Assembly: GCF_019578655.1 (NCBI RefSeq)
Contig: NC_063258.1
Location: 24,742,802-24,806,801, forward strand
Origin: Ricinus communis
Taxonomy: Eukaryota > Streptophyta > Magnoliopsida > Malpighiales > Euphorbiaceae
DNA length: 64,000 nt
Direction: 5' to 3'
Of this stretch, positions 40,170 to 53,307 are shown one piece after another. A program made the position numbers and the translations under genes. The notes under the pieces were generated by a model. It was not told the origin of the DNA. It did no database searches and saw only the letters and a program-made list of their open reading frames with translations. Numbering within the stretch: the first letter of the stretch is position 1; every line of letters starts with the position of its first letter.

Positions 40170-43118
40170 TCTCCTTAGTTTTAGAGAGGATACAAAAGTT
40201 TTTTCTATAATAAATTATTATATGATTTATCAAGAGCCACATAAATGAAATTGATTTAATAAGATGGTAGTTTAGTATAAAAATACTTTTGTCTACAAAA
40301 ATTTACAATATGTTCCAAACAGAAATTTATAATTTCCAAAATAATATGTTAAAAGTAAACTATTTGTACATATATTAGACAATAATTGTATTAGTAATTT
40401 AATGTTTGAAATTTTTTTAAAAATACCCTAAAATAAACAAAAAGAAATATCGTTTTTATTGTGTGAACTTTTTTTAAAAAATATGATGCGGTTGTTTTTT
40501 TTTTTTGGTTTTTTACTAAAAAACAACTAAAGAAAAATCAGAAAACAACTAAAATTATAATTTTGAATAAAAAATTAAAAACCGTAATTTTAATATTTTA
40601 ACACAATAAAAATAAAAAGATAACACCATAAATTTGATAAAAAGGAATTATAGGTATTTTTTTTTATTTTTTTTAATATTATATATATTGTATATATTTT
40701 ATTAAAGGCTTAAGTGCCAATAAAATCCCATACTTACACTTAGTATCAAATGTAGCATGTACTATTCAAATTTTAAATTTTAGTATGAAACTTTAACATT
40801 GATTTCAATTTTAATTTCCGGTGAAATTATTAACAAAATTTATTGACGTGGCGTGAACTCCGGCAACAACAAGGAGGAATTGAGTCAGCACTCTCATCAT
40901 TAAAATATTGTTGTTAAGCAAATAAAATTAATAAAACTACTTAGTATTTTTTTTTTTTTTTTTGCTGGAGTTCATGCCAAGCTAGCAAATTTCACATAAA
41001 ATTTTATTGAATGTTAAAATTGAAAATTTAAAAGTTATGTGTTAAATTTAATAACAAGTGCAAATCTCATATTTTTTTGGGAATTAACATAAAGTTTCTT
41101 GAATATATATTTGTTAGATAAACTTGCTATATGTATTGAGGCCCCATTTGCTATGTATACATTGAGGTCCCATTTATAGTTCATGGAAGCCCATGCATAG
41201 TTCAGAACTAGAAGTAGTTTCGATTAGTAACATTGAAGGCCCAAAACCCAAAATCTCTCAACATCTTTACTATATCTTCTAGAAATTGTGCCCTAAAATA
41301 GGTCCAGCAATGCAACAATTTTTTATTAAATGTATTTTATTTGTCACTCTTGACTAAAGTCTCAAGGAAAATCACAAAGTGATAACCAGATCAGCCATTA
41401 TTTGGAAAAGCCTCTGGTCCAGCTCAGAAAAATGATCAGTATTTGGGCATAAGTGAGCTTTTGAGTAGTTTATTTATTTAATATTTTGTTCTTTAGCCAT
41501 TGTCTTTTGAGTAATTTATAGACCACCAATTTTATAGGGGCACTGCAAATTATATAAAAATGGTCATTTAGGATCTCATTTGCATTACTTCACATGATAT
41601 GGGTTATTGTCAATAAATATAATACAATAAATTGTTTTAGTTAGGTGTGACACATTGAATTGCACTATCACTTTACTTATTAAAATTATAATTTTTAATT
41701 TAGGTAAGATTTCCTGTCTAATATGTTGGTTAGGATTTGCATAATGTAGTCTTTTATTATTATTATTATTATTATTTTGTGTATTAGACATTTAAACTTC
41801 TAATTTGACAATGAATTATTTTCATATCTTGATATGATGAGCTTCTTTTTTTTCTTTGGTAGGTAAAAAATTTACTTTTATATGAAAATGTATCAAACTA
41901 AAGGGTACATAATTATATATTTTATTAGCATAATGTTTATTAGTAAACATAATTATAGGAGTATTTGACTGTTTAATTATATTAATAAGTTTTTGTGGTG
42001 TGCATTTTGCCGTCGACAGGGTGATAGCGATGATTTCTATTATGGCAATTATAAAATAAAACTAGCAGGCGGTATTTCTTAGTGCTAATAGTTTTAATTT
42101 TTATTTTTTGACATATTTATTTGTTTGTTTACTTATTTTATTTGTTTCCTAATAATTGGTTGATTGAATTCATAATTGAATTATCCTTATAATCAACAAC
42201 CTTTTGATTTGTAATAACTTTTACCCAATTCATTAATGTGGTATATATTATTTTATAAAAATATTCTTAATATTTTAATATAAATAATTTTATAAAAAAT
42301 ATTATATATCATATTATATCTGCAAAATTAATACAAATCAAAATAATATATATATATATTATTTTTCTATTTTTATTTTTGGAAAAAATATAGAATTCCT
42401 TTTTCAGTTTTTCCATTTCTACAAAGACATAATAATAGAAATAAGTAACAAACTGTTCTTCACTTTCTTTTTGCTCTTTACCTTAAAAACAGGAAACTCC
42501 TACAAGAAGCACCTGAAAATAATGACGAATTTTATTTTACCCATAAACAGACAACATAAACACAGTAAAACACACCAACATAAACCTCAAAAAATAAAAA
42601 GATAAAAACGGTTCTTGCAAGAGTTCAGTTGGTCACGAGGCCCATGTGCATTTTGTCCATTTACTTACATTCTTTTTTAATTTTTAGCTAATTAATATCA
42701 ACAATCTGGTTTTTGTTTTTGACAGTAATGGGGTAAAGAGGTATGCTGCCATGAAGTTTCCTATATGCTTTTTTCTTATCAAAATTTTAGTCTTTAATTT
42801 TCTTTAATTATAAATTTTCAAACTCGTATAATTTCCTAGAAGCTGTGCTCTGACAATGATTGATCAAGATTTTAGCTTTTCTTTTGTTTTTCTCTTTCCA
42901 CTAGAATTTAAATGGACCCTTCTATTATCTTCCCCACTATCTTTAATGGGTTGCTGTTGATGTCTGTTCCCTCTGCTTTTGTCTTCTCTTCTTTTATTGT
43001 TTCAGAAAAATCTTTATATGCTTCTTTCTCAGGTATAGATAGATTATACATATATATATATATATATTGGTGTTTTGAGGTGATCTCTTGGATAAAATAT
43101 ATAAACATTTATATATCG

Positions 43119-43969
43119 ATGGCTGGTATGTTACCTGGTGTTGAATGTGCTAGAAGAAGAAGGTTTCATCAAAGCAGTGATTCAACTGCGGCCGCCGCAT
43201 ACGGTGGCTCTACAAGAAGGTCCTCTTTTTGCTTGTATACGGGCAACCATGAATCTTCCCATGGTTCAACCTCTTCTTTGGTATTGTTATATCTCTCCTT
43301 TCTTTATTCTTCTTTTTCCCCCTTCTTTCAATCTTCTTGATTTATGTGTTTTTATTTCCATTATTTTACCTCTGTTTATTGGGTTTTCTAAATTCTTATT
43401 AAATTATTTTTTTTTTTGGAAAAAAAAAAACAGCAAAGAAACATATTAAGCAAGGTATATGAGGATGAGAAGCTAGGAGGAGTAGCAAGACAAGCCAAGG
43501 AGAGATTAGATGAGAGGCTGAGAACACAAAGGAAATCATCATCTAAAAGGTACTAATTAAATGGACTATGAAAATATAGATCTGCTGATGTTAGCATAAT
43601 CTATATATATGGTTCTTGCTAACATGGTACTATATAATTTATTGATGAAATTTCAGGCGCAGTAGCACAGGAAACTTGAGTGGCAGAGCAGAAGGCAGGC
43701 CAGTGGGAGAAGGAGAATTGCAGACAGAGGTATATGGGTTGAAGAAGAGTAGCAGTAGTGGGTCTAAGTTGTTTAATTGGGCCAAATTGAGTTGGAAGGC
43801 AGCTGACCAAGATGAGTGCACCATCTGCCTTGAAAGGTTCAAGTCTGGTGAGACCTTGGTGCACCTGCCTTGTGCACACAAGTACCATTGCAGATGCCTG
43901 GTGCCATGGCTAGAGAACAATGCTCATTGCCCTTGTTGCAGAATGGAAATACATGTTCAATTTTCCTAG
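43119..43969 (+). CDS. RING-H2 zinc-finger protein, probable E3 ubiquitin ligase
   Basis: Three coding exons: 43119-43280, 43434-43549 and 43657-43969, giving 196 aa. Both introns are GT-AG and all joins keep frame. Start MAGMLPGVECARRRRF; exon 2 is charged and helical-looking (QAKERLDERLRTQRK). The RING-H2 finger lies near the C-terminus (about residues 145-186): CTIC, 14 residues, C-A-H-KY-H-CR-C, ten residues, C-PC-C. All eight zinc ligands are present (C3H2C3), with the W (VPWLENN) expected for E2 contact. Such proteins transfer ubiquitin from an E2 to a substrate; the substrate here is unknown. No membrane segment or signal peptide is seen. Four alanines near residue 25 (TAAAAYGG) come from a GCGGCCGCCGCA run. 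Confidence 0.9.
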
Positions 43970-46900
43970 GCTCAATTTGACATTTTCTTTTTTAAAATCT
44001 GTTTATTGTAGATATCATGGGATTATTAAATCGCTTCCCTACTACCAGTGTACTGAAAAAAGAATTGGCATAATAGTCTGATATGCTCCTCTTATAATTA
44101 TCAGGTTTCGAGTTTAAATTCTGATTAGCTTTTGTTGTATAAAAAGAAATTAGAATTGGCGTACAAAGACAAAATTTTGTTAATCATGCTTGTCATTTTG
44201 ATGATCTCAAAGGAAAGATTATGTGAAATATGGACAGATTAAAGATCTATTTCATGAAAATGAGTGGATTTGCAAATGCCATGCTGCTATTGACAGTATG
44301 GTACAAACTTCATTTTACAGATGAAAATCTCTGGAACTTTGCCCAGAAAAATCTACCAAGAGAAAAGATCCCAATCCAATCAGGAAAAAAGGAAAAAAAA
44401 AAACAGGAATCGTTCAGTCTTAATTTGCCATGGCTCTTGTTTGATTTCCTCCTAGAATTTCAGGTCTCCCCATGAAAGATTTGTTTCCTTGTCAGATTTT
44501 AAAATTAATTTTTTTTTTTTCATAAAAAAAAATAGTTTTATTTTCTCTTTTCCAGTTCTATCCAATTGTAGTTACCAAAGGGTTATGAAAACGGCCATTG
44601 TGGTAGAGTTGATGTGCCATCCAGTTGCGAGTTGGATTCTCTTTTCCCATAATATTATTTAAAAAAACGATAATTTATATTTATAATCACGAGATTATTG
44701 GTTAAATTTACTCTTTAATTTGTATTTTTATTTTTGAAAATTAAAAAAAATTCTGGTGTTTGTCAGCTACCTCCTATTTGTACAACTCTGTTGAGCTTCC
44801 AATTAAAAACTAATGAACTAGAAAATGGTAAACAAAAAAGAAAATTAGTGATTCTTTTCATGCTCTAGTTTCTTCCATTTCTAGCTCAATTTGATCATAT
44901 TGAGTTATCAACATCAATTTATTTAATTTTTTTTCAAATTAATTTAGCCATATCAAATAATGTTTCTCTAGAAAAATTAAATCATTATTTTAACCTAATA
45001 CACAGTTTATTAGTTTGTATAATAAATTAAAATAAAAAGTTTAGGGCTGCTAGAGACTATTTTTTGTAAAGCTTAGGGGCCAAACTACACACTTGGCTCA
45101 GCTCACTCACACTCACTTAAATGTCCCTGTTCATCTTTGGAATTAGAATTTGATGCACACTTCACTCGGCATAAAATGACAGAAATTGAGTTATATATAA
45201 GGAAATATTTCTTTTAGTTATTTCATATATTTAAACAAAATCCACTAAGAATCAAATAATAGTTAATGATGTAAAAAACTAATAACTCGTATAATTATAA
45301 TAAAAAATTAGTAATTAAATTCTATTGTGAATTGAATACTTGTGACTATTAGTAAATGTTATGACATGAAGAGTTGTAATCATTGGTACTTGACGGAAAG
45401 TCACCGTTAGTTTATAAATAAAAATCAATCATCTCTCCACTCATATCATTAAAAAATTATAGCAAAGACAAAACTAAAAAATTAGAGTATCCATCAATAA
45501 GATAAAAGGGAAAAGGGAGAGAAATCACAATCTATTAAACATGGATCAATATATATTTTTTTTCTTTTATTTAATGGTGAAAAATATGAAATTCTAGATA
45601 AATAGCATATTAGTTTACAAATGAAATTAAAACTTAAAGGTGTAAATATTTAATTTTCAAATAAAGAAGATAAAAGAGTTTGTTAATTAGGAATTTCTCA
45701 GAACAAAACTATATAAAGTTGACCTAATATAAAACTGTAGAACTTCACCCATGTTTATAGGGGAAAGACTAGTAATCCTAATAACAGAATTGGCCCATTT
45801 CACAAACAGATTCATTTCTATTCTTTATTTTGAATTATTACTTCTTGATATTGGAAAATAAAGTGACAAATTTTAGGAGCAATGGAAAATAAATTTATTT
45901 ATGTTTTTTTATTTAAAGAAAAAGGTACCATTGCTACTCTATCTACATTATAATATGCTCTATTATTTGTTTGGTGGAAAAGGGCAATTAGTGCTTTTTA
46001 TATAAAGCTGAAAAGTACATTTAATTAGGTCACTGCCTCCCCCCACCAAAAAAAAAAAAAAGAAATCAGTGCATTTCCATTCAACAAACAGTATAAAATT
46101 TGTAGTTTAGTGCACAAAATGGATCTCAATCAGAGTTTTGTTGATATTACTTTGCTATTTAAGTTGAAGTTATGGGAAACAATCATGGAAGAAGTAGACT
46201 TATTTGTCTAACAACATTGTCCATGATGATACTAAATCTTAATTATCACAATTCATCTATAATTAGCATCACTAATTCAAATAATTATCAAAACTCCCCT
46301 AATGTTTCTTTCTGGCTAAGTACATTTTCAGACCTTTCATTGTCTGCCTGTTCCAATTGATGCAAAATCAGCAACTTTGCTTCAAGAATGGAATTAGCAA
46401 TTATAAGGTTCCTTAATTATATGAGCTTTACTTTTTTGTTGATAATATATTTTCTTGGGGGAAAAGTGTATATCTTTCTAAAATAAAAGACATAAATGAT
46501 TCCATTTGTTCTTTCAGAACAATTTTATTTACTTTCAATAATTATGCAAAAATATTTTCAAAAAATCTATAGTCGACTCTTCAATACTTAATGTACTTAG
46601 TAAATTAAAAATTTATTAAATATTAGAAGTATTATCCTTTTAAATTTATAATGATTAAAAAAATTTAAAATAGTTATTGACCAATATACTTAAAGTATAC
46701 TACAGAAGAAGCTTAAAACTAATAAATTATTATAAAAGAATGAATTTTTATTCTAACTAAATATTTAATATCAATAAGTAATATTAAAAAATACATATAT
46801 ACTTCAAAAGAATTTTTAATATTTCTCTACATCAATAATGATACAATTATTCTTACTTTCTCTTTTAGTTCTCCTTGAGAATATCGTCTCTAATAATTAA

Positions 46901-47599
46901 TAATTATAATGGATTGTTATTAAAACTAATTAATTACTAAATAATAGGTTTATTAATTATACAATATGGACTGAATTTAATTTTTCTAAAATTTATTAAT
47001 TAATAAAGTTATTAATCTATTAAATATTATATAAAAGAGTCGACTGTATAGCTTTTATTGAACTCATAGTATTTCATTTAATTTTAATCAGATGATATAT
47101 TTTTTTTTTCTCGAATATATTCATTTGTACGGAGAAAAAGGGAAGCAGATTTTGAATCTTTTGATACATCAGCATTGTTAGAATTAATTATTTTAGAGAA
47201 TTTTATTTTCTTACATTTCTTGAGCACTCCAAATAAACCAAACAACAGAAATGGTGTTTCTTGGAGAGATCAGTTTGATTGATTAGGAAGTTGTGATTTT
47301 AGTGATTCTATTTTCCACAAAGATCACTGTCTGTTTTGGCCCCATATCTTAAAGTTAAGATTCAGATAATGCAGCCATCTTGTCTATATAATGGGCCAAG
47401 AATATTTGAATTATTAATATGGGAAATAATGACATTTTTATGTTTACTTTTGTTACAAGATACCTCTGCTTTAACCTCATAAGAAATTACATCACAAAGT
47501 TAAACTTTCTTCATTTTACTATTTCTTCCTCTAAAATCCTTTCCAGAAATATAATTTCGCGGTTTTAAACTTTAAAAGAAAAAAAAAAATTAATAATTT

Positions 47600-48230
47600 A
47601 AGATTTATAATAACTAATATTTTTTTATTATTTTTTATTATAAAATCAAATTTATAGATATAATTTAATAAATTTTTTAATATTTAATATTTATTTATAA
47701 TACTTTAAAAAATAATAGCAAACTAACTACTATTAAATGTTCTTATTTTTTTAAAATTTTATTAGTGAAATAATATAAATATTAATTTTATTTATTGATC
47801 TAATATTATATATATTATCAACATAATTGATATTACTATTCTCTTAGAATTAGAAATTATTATATAATTAAAAATTAATTTATTATAAATATAATATTTT
47901 AAATTATTATTTTTTATAATTAGAATTATTATCTAATTAAAAAATTAATTTATTAGTTAATATAATATTAAAATATAATTAGTATGATATCTTTAAAATA
48001 ATCATTATCTAATTAGAAAGTTAACTATTATCTATTTAGAAACTAAGCATTATCTACTTAGAAAACTAATTTATTGTTAATATATTATTTTTTAGAATTA
48101 TAATGAGTGTTTAATTAGAAATATAACTTATTAATTATAAAATTACTCACAAGCTTGAATCATATGTGTCAAAAATAGTACACATATCAAAAATTAAACA
48201 TACGTGTCAAAAAAAATTTAGGTCTCAAGA

Positions 48231-48268
<38 letters not shown>

Positions 48269-48975
48269 TAACCGTTATCTCATACGTTATCACATTGTTA
48301 TTATATAATTATAAAATTAAGTATATAAATAAATTTTATAAAATTGTTAATATTTAATATTTTATTCATTGTATTTCAAAAATAATAGAAATTAAATGTT
48401 TTTTAAGTTTTTCTTAACTTTTATATATTTTAAAATTTTATTAATATACTAATATAAAATTTATTTAAATACTTCATTAGTTAATTCTAATATTACATAA
48501 ATAAATACTATCAGTATAATTGATATTATTTTTAAACTTATAAATTATTATATAAATAAAAATTAATTTTTGATAAATATAGTATTTAAAATATTATTTT
48601 TTAGAATTATAATCATTATTTAATTAAAATTTATTAAGTAATATAATATTAAAATATAAGTAATATGCTATTTTTAGGATATTATTATTTAATAAAAAAA
48701 TATTATCTAATTATAAAATTAATTTATTATTAAGATTTTAAATTTTAAAATTAGAATCAATATCTAATTAGAAATGTAATTTATTAAACGATAAATTAAT
48801 AGAAAAGAATCACAAAATTATATATAAATTTAAATTTTTATTAATATATATATATTAATTTTTGAGACTTTAAAATTTTTAACAATATGTTTTTTTTTAC
48901 ACAGAAATTTTTAATTTTGATATATGTATATTTATTTTTGATATAAGAAATTTAAAATTATGTATACTTTTATAA

Positions 48976-48990
<15 letters not shown>
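47600..48990 (-). repeat. AT-rich dispersed repeat, two units, inverted copy of 29890-31200
   Basis: Read in reverse complement, this block follows the same phrase order as 29890-31200. For example AATAATAGCAAACTAACTA at about 47711 mirrors the TAGTTTGCTATTATT phrases, and GAGTGTTTAATTAGAAATA near 48104 mirrors the phrase at about 30118. A second unit runs from about 48300. The (AT)n at 48235-48262 sits between the units. No coding capacity. Confidence 0.68.

Positions 48991-49027
<37 letters not shown>
48977..49027 (+). repeat. (AT)n microsatellite
   Basis: About 25 uninterrupted TA units, the longest simple dinucleotide tract in the window. Confidence 0.95.
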
Positions 49028-49031
<4 letters not shown>

Positions 49032-50700
49032 GTGTGTGTGTACTGATTGCATAAAGAAAAACTCTATATGTTTTTTTATGATTGTATGAGAATTTGTGAA
49101 TCTCAGATGAACAACAAAAATCAATGCAAATTTATATTTTCAATTATATATAAATGCGTGCACACAATTTTATGTTATGATCAATATTATACGCAAATGA
49201 AATCCATGTGTTTCAGTTTTATTTGCCTAATTAACAACAATTTGAGCAAAGTTTCATTTTACCCTATTTCGCCTCTCTCTCTTTCTTCTTTAACTCCTTT
49301 TTTTCCTTTTTCTTTAAAAAAAGAATTTAAAATTCAATACACAAAATGCGACCCAATAATCTTTTTATATATTACTAATCAAGTCATAAACTCCCAACAA
49401 CATTTGTTATAACAAACAAGAAGACTCATACTTAAGAAATTTTTAATTTTTATAAGCAAAAACATTGATAAGATTACTAGTATATTTACCCGTGAGTATA
49501 TTTTTTCTTTAATTTATAGCATGCGATCAGTAACTTTTTTTAGTTATCAGATAATTATTATTGCATATATATTGACAACTAATATGATATACGATATAAA
49601 CTTATCACAAATACAACAACAATAATCGTTTTCTGAGATCAAGAAGCTTATTGTAGAAACTTGGCAATTTATTAGAATTGATCACTTTCTGTCACAGTTG
49701 TTCTAAGTTCAATTCTGATGCCTTTTTGTCATTTATGTTCCTATTTTTCTTATTGGTAATATGGCAGATGCAAATGTGCGATTTATATGAGCTTTCTAAA
49801 TGGTATTTGATGCATGCCTAAAAATCTTTACTCTAAAAAAGAATTTTGATAGAGCTTTTAATGCAATTAAATAAAATACATGTCCTGAATAGTATATAGT
49901 AAGATTAATCTGGATAAATAGAATAAACCCTTAATTATTTTAGTAATTCTTTTTATAATTGATATGCTAAATTTTGAAATGTGGACAAATGAATGATTAG
50001 TGAGTAATTAGTTTTCTTTTATTATTTACTGAATAGTTAGTTAGTAGTTCTTTTAATTATTTTTATATATTTATTTTATTTTTATTTAAATTGTCACTCA
50101 ATATCAAATATCACGTATTAAAATAATAATTTCTCTAATTTTGTTAAATAAAAGAACAACATTATATAATCTTTCAATACTTTTTCAGATTTTTCACATC
50201 TAATATAGCATATAAATAATTAAAATAAATAATGATAACATATTTAGCAGTTTTTTTAAATAAGTTGCCGAGTGCCAACCAATACACATACATCTTCTTT
50301 AACGGGTACGGTAAGAACATGAGACCCACTAGATTATTGGCCCAGATCTATGGTATTGCCAACTGGCCTGGTAATAATAAAAATAATAATAATAATAATA
50401 GATGGGATACGACATCGTATAAGTCCAATTATTACTCGCACCACCACCTCCACCTTGTCCAACGGCTACTTCCAACCAAGTGACCGTTTAAGGACACAAA
50501 ATTCAAAATCAGATAACACCCCAAAACAAACAACCAAATTGAGACCACCAGCACAGCAATATACAACCACTAGCATCTAACCTCAACAATCGGAAGAAAA
50601 GATCATTTGGAAAAAAGAAAAAGAAGCACGTTAAAATCTTGAAATCACAGCTCTGGCAACCCACAAGTATCCTCAAGAAACCAAGAAATCATCATCGAGA

Positions 50701-53307
50701 ATGGTGTACACATACACACCAACATACTACTCGACTCTACACGACTCTATCACTTCTCTCTGCAAGACTATCCTTCCTTTCTCTTTCAAGAAAAGGAGAT
50801 TGCCTGCTGCAGAACAAAAACTGTCGAAGCTGCAATCTGATAACTTGAAATGGCAGCAAGATTCTTACCACCAGATCTTGAACTTGATGGGCCTTCATAA
50901 AGAAGGGATTTTGGCTGAGAGTGAGGTCTCGGCTTTTCGAACTCATTTGCTTGAGACCCTTCTTGCTTCTCCAGCTGAGCAAGAGCAGCCACTCATTTTG
51001 AGAGATAAGTTGATCTTCTTGCAGGTAAGTCTCTAAAAATTAAAATCTAGTGAAGAATGAGTTGTTATGTTTTTGAAAATTAACATAAAATGTCTCTTAT
51101 AGTCTAATTTTAGCTCCAAGTGTTGACCTCATGCACACAAGTAGTGGGAATTCATGTTTGACTCTAATTATGATTGATGCTAAAAAAATTTGGGCATTCA
51201 CAAGTGTTTTTAGTGTTAAACTTGACTGTTTTTTAGTCCTTCATTCTGTTGTTCTGAATTGTCTAATCGAACTAAACTAGACTTCAACTATGTTATTCAT
51301 TTGCTTGTGTGGTGATTTTTGGTATATAGCACAGTGGAAGCAACTCTAGACCAAACACTGGAACTAGAAGCATTTTTTGCTGCTTTGCACGTTCTGTTTC
51401 TTCCCTATTCTTTATTATTGTTCTCCACCGTCTTTTTCTAGGAACTGCTTTATGCAAAATGTATATCAGAAGATGAGTACCATTCTTCAAAAAGACCTTT
51501 GTTACAGAGGTTGGCTTTTCAAGGAGCAGAAATTGAGCCAAGGGATGTTATTGTAGCTGGCCCAAAAGACCTAAAGGAAAATCCAGAAGAGGAATGGTCA
51601 GTTATTGACTTAAAAGATGAGAAATGCTTGGTTACTAAAGAAAATTTTCCTTCAAAAAACAGACCAAAGCCCAACTCAGCAATCAAGCAGATTAAAGGAG
51701 CTGCCACAATCTTTGGCTTTGGATCATCACACAAGCAAGCAAGACATAGAGAGGGGAAGAGTATATTTGAAATTGAAGCAAAATTCTCCTCCACTAACAA
51801 TGATACAGAAAACCCACTTTGGGATAGTGATTCGAGAAATAAAGCAAGTGAATCAAAGTCAATTCTCATGCAAGGAAGCTTACCGAATGAGTCTACAAAG
51901 GAAAGTGGAAGTACTGACAATACAAAGAGGAAACCCTTTAAGGCTCTCTTCCTAAAAGAGCAGAGGGAAGCTCATGGTGGCAGCGGTGATACTGGTGGCG
52001 GCGGTGGTGAAAACTGTCTTAATTCTGGGGAGAAAATATCGAAATCTGCTAAAAAGCAATGGGGTTTTGAAGGGTTTAAGAAATGGAAGAAAAATGATTC
52101 TGATGATGAGACTGCTCCTCTGCCTCTCAATAATGAAAGATCAGACAGCGACTCTTATTTAGGACCTTCCCGCCTTGTTTATAGTCCTATTGGAGAAGGA
52201 CCAGACACTAAACTGATTAAGAGGAAGCTGCATTCTAATGGTTCTCCTTCAGATTTTTTCATTGACAAGGTTCTTCCTTGATTATCTTTATCAAGTTTTC
52301 TCTACTTATTCTGATCTTAATTCTTGGCTTATGTTAAAAGTGTGTATGTTTCTTTTTTCAGGTTTTAGGTGACAAGATAAAAAAAGAATTATCAAGAATT
52401 CAAACAGAACTCTGCACCACAAGCCCGAGTCTTAAATTCTCGTAAGCTTTTTAACTGAACCTAAAACTTTGGAATGTCTATTGAGGGTTCACTTACTTTA
52501 TGCTTGCTTTTATGAGTTCTTACAGGGATGACCAAATGGAAGCAATTTCCACCAAGCTTCCAGTTGACAAGGCTGACCTGAAACAATTCTTTCCCAAGTG
52601 AGGCTGCAAGACTTCTTTCTTACTTTCTTTTTTTACTTCAATTGGGATATTGCACTTGAAAAGAGTAAAGCAAAAATATTGGCATCCCACTGTCGTGCTA
52701 TATTCCTTATAAATCTTACGTCTGTAGAAAACTCTGCTCAGTCCTACTAATGCTTGTTATATTGTATTTTAGTTCATGGTGTGATGCAAGACTTCTTTCT
52801 TACTTTCTTTTTTTACTTCAATTGGGATATTGCACTTGAAAAGAGTAAAGCAAAAATATTGGCATCCCACTGTCGTGCTATATTCCTTATAAATCTTACG
52901 TCTGTAGAAAACTCTGCTTAGTCCTACTAATGCTTGTTATATTGTATTTTAGTTCATGGTGTGATCGGTATGGTGATGTCGTATTGGATGTGGTGAAGAA
53001 AGAGTTCAAAGACCATGTTGGAGAAATGGAGAACAAGAGAAATGCTGCAAGAGAGAAACACAACAGCAACTCAATGCGATGGACTACATTCGAAGAAGAT
53101 GATAATGAGAATTGTCATCCAAATCTCTTTGCCTGCAACAACAACAATAATGGTTATACTGGCAGCAGCAACAAGTACTACGAAAATAATCCCTTCTTCC
53201 ATGATCCTAGTGAACTCAATGAAATCAAGCATAGATCCCAATCATCCCCTTTCCAAGATCAGAATCCATTTTGGTCACCAAGGCAAGGCTCTTCTTTCTT
53301 GGGTTAG
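50701..53307 (+). CDS. Conserved plant protein of unknown function (552 aa)
   Basis: Five coding exons: 50701-51024, 51442-52269, 52362-52441, 52526-52597 and 52953-53307; all joins are GT-AG and in frame. The N-terminal ~130 residues look globular and strongly constrained (YTPTYYSTLHDSITSLCKTI, then basic FKKRRLPAAEQKLSKLQ, helix-like NLKWQQDSYHQILNLMGLHK). A long charged, low-complexity middle contains a Gly run and KQWGFEGFKKWKK. The C-terminal exons encode helical VLGDKIKKELSRIQTEL and FFPNSWCDRYGDVV, then an Asn-rich tail ending NPFWSPRQGSSFLG. I recognise this layout as a plant-specific family but know no demonstrated function, and see no catalytic motif, signal peptide or membrane segment. 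Intron 4 carries a 180-bp tandem duplication covering its acceptor (see findings), which may affect splicing. Confidence 0.87.
52606..52965 (+). repeat. 180-bp tandem duplication spanning an intron-exon junction
   Basis: 52606-52785 and 52786-52965 match at all but one position by eye (C at 52739, T at 52919). Each copy ends with the acceptor TTTTAG plus the first 13 bases of exon 5 (TTCATGGTGTGAT). The copy joined to the rest of exon 5 is the right-hand one. Confidence 0.95.

Larger units (their letters stand above)
36087..43118. other. Intergenic DNA with tandem repeats and MITE-like elements
   Basis: No gene supported. Contents include the tandem repeat block at 37000-38500, a MITE-like element at 39200-40169, a dispersed repeat piece at 40420-40660 related to 34340-34600, an ATT repeat near 41756-41775, and the promoter/leader of the RING gene from about 42600, with an (AT)n tract at about 43049-43068. 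Confidence 0.6.
43970..50700. other. Intergenic AT-rich DNA, no gene supported
   Basis: 3' flank of the RING gene followed by gene-free DNA. It includes the inverted dispersed repeat block (47600-48990), (AT)n tracts at about 48235-48262 and 48977-49027, and the probable leader of the next gene from about 50480. ATG frames at 46172-46360 and 49047-49412 show no family resemblance or repeated conserved motif. Confidence 0.6.

Noticed and set aside
46172..46360. 62-codon ATG frame, possible small secreted peptide
   Set aside because: The N-terminus is only weakly hydrophobic and no peptide-hormone motif is visible at the C-terminus.
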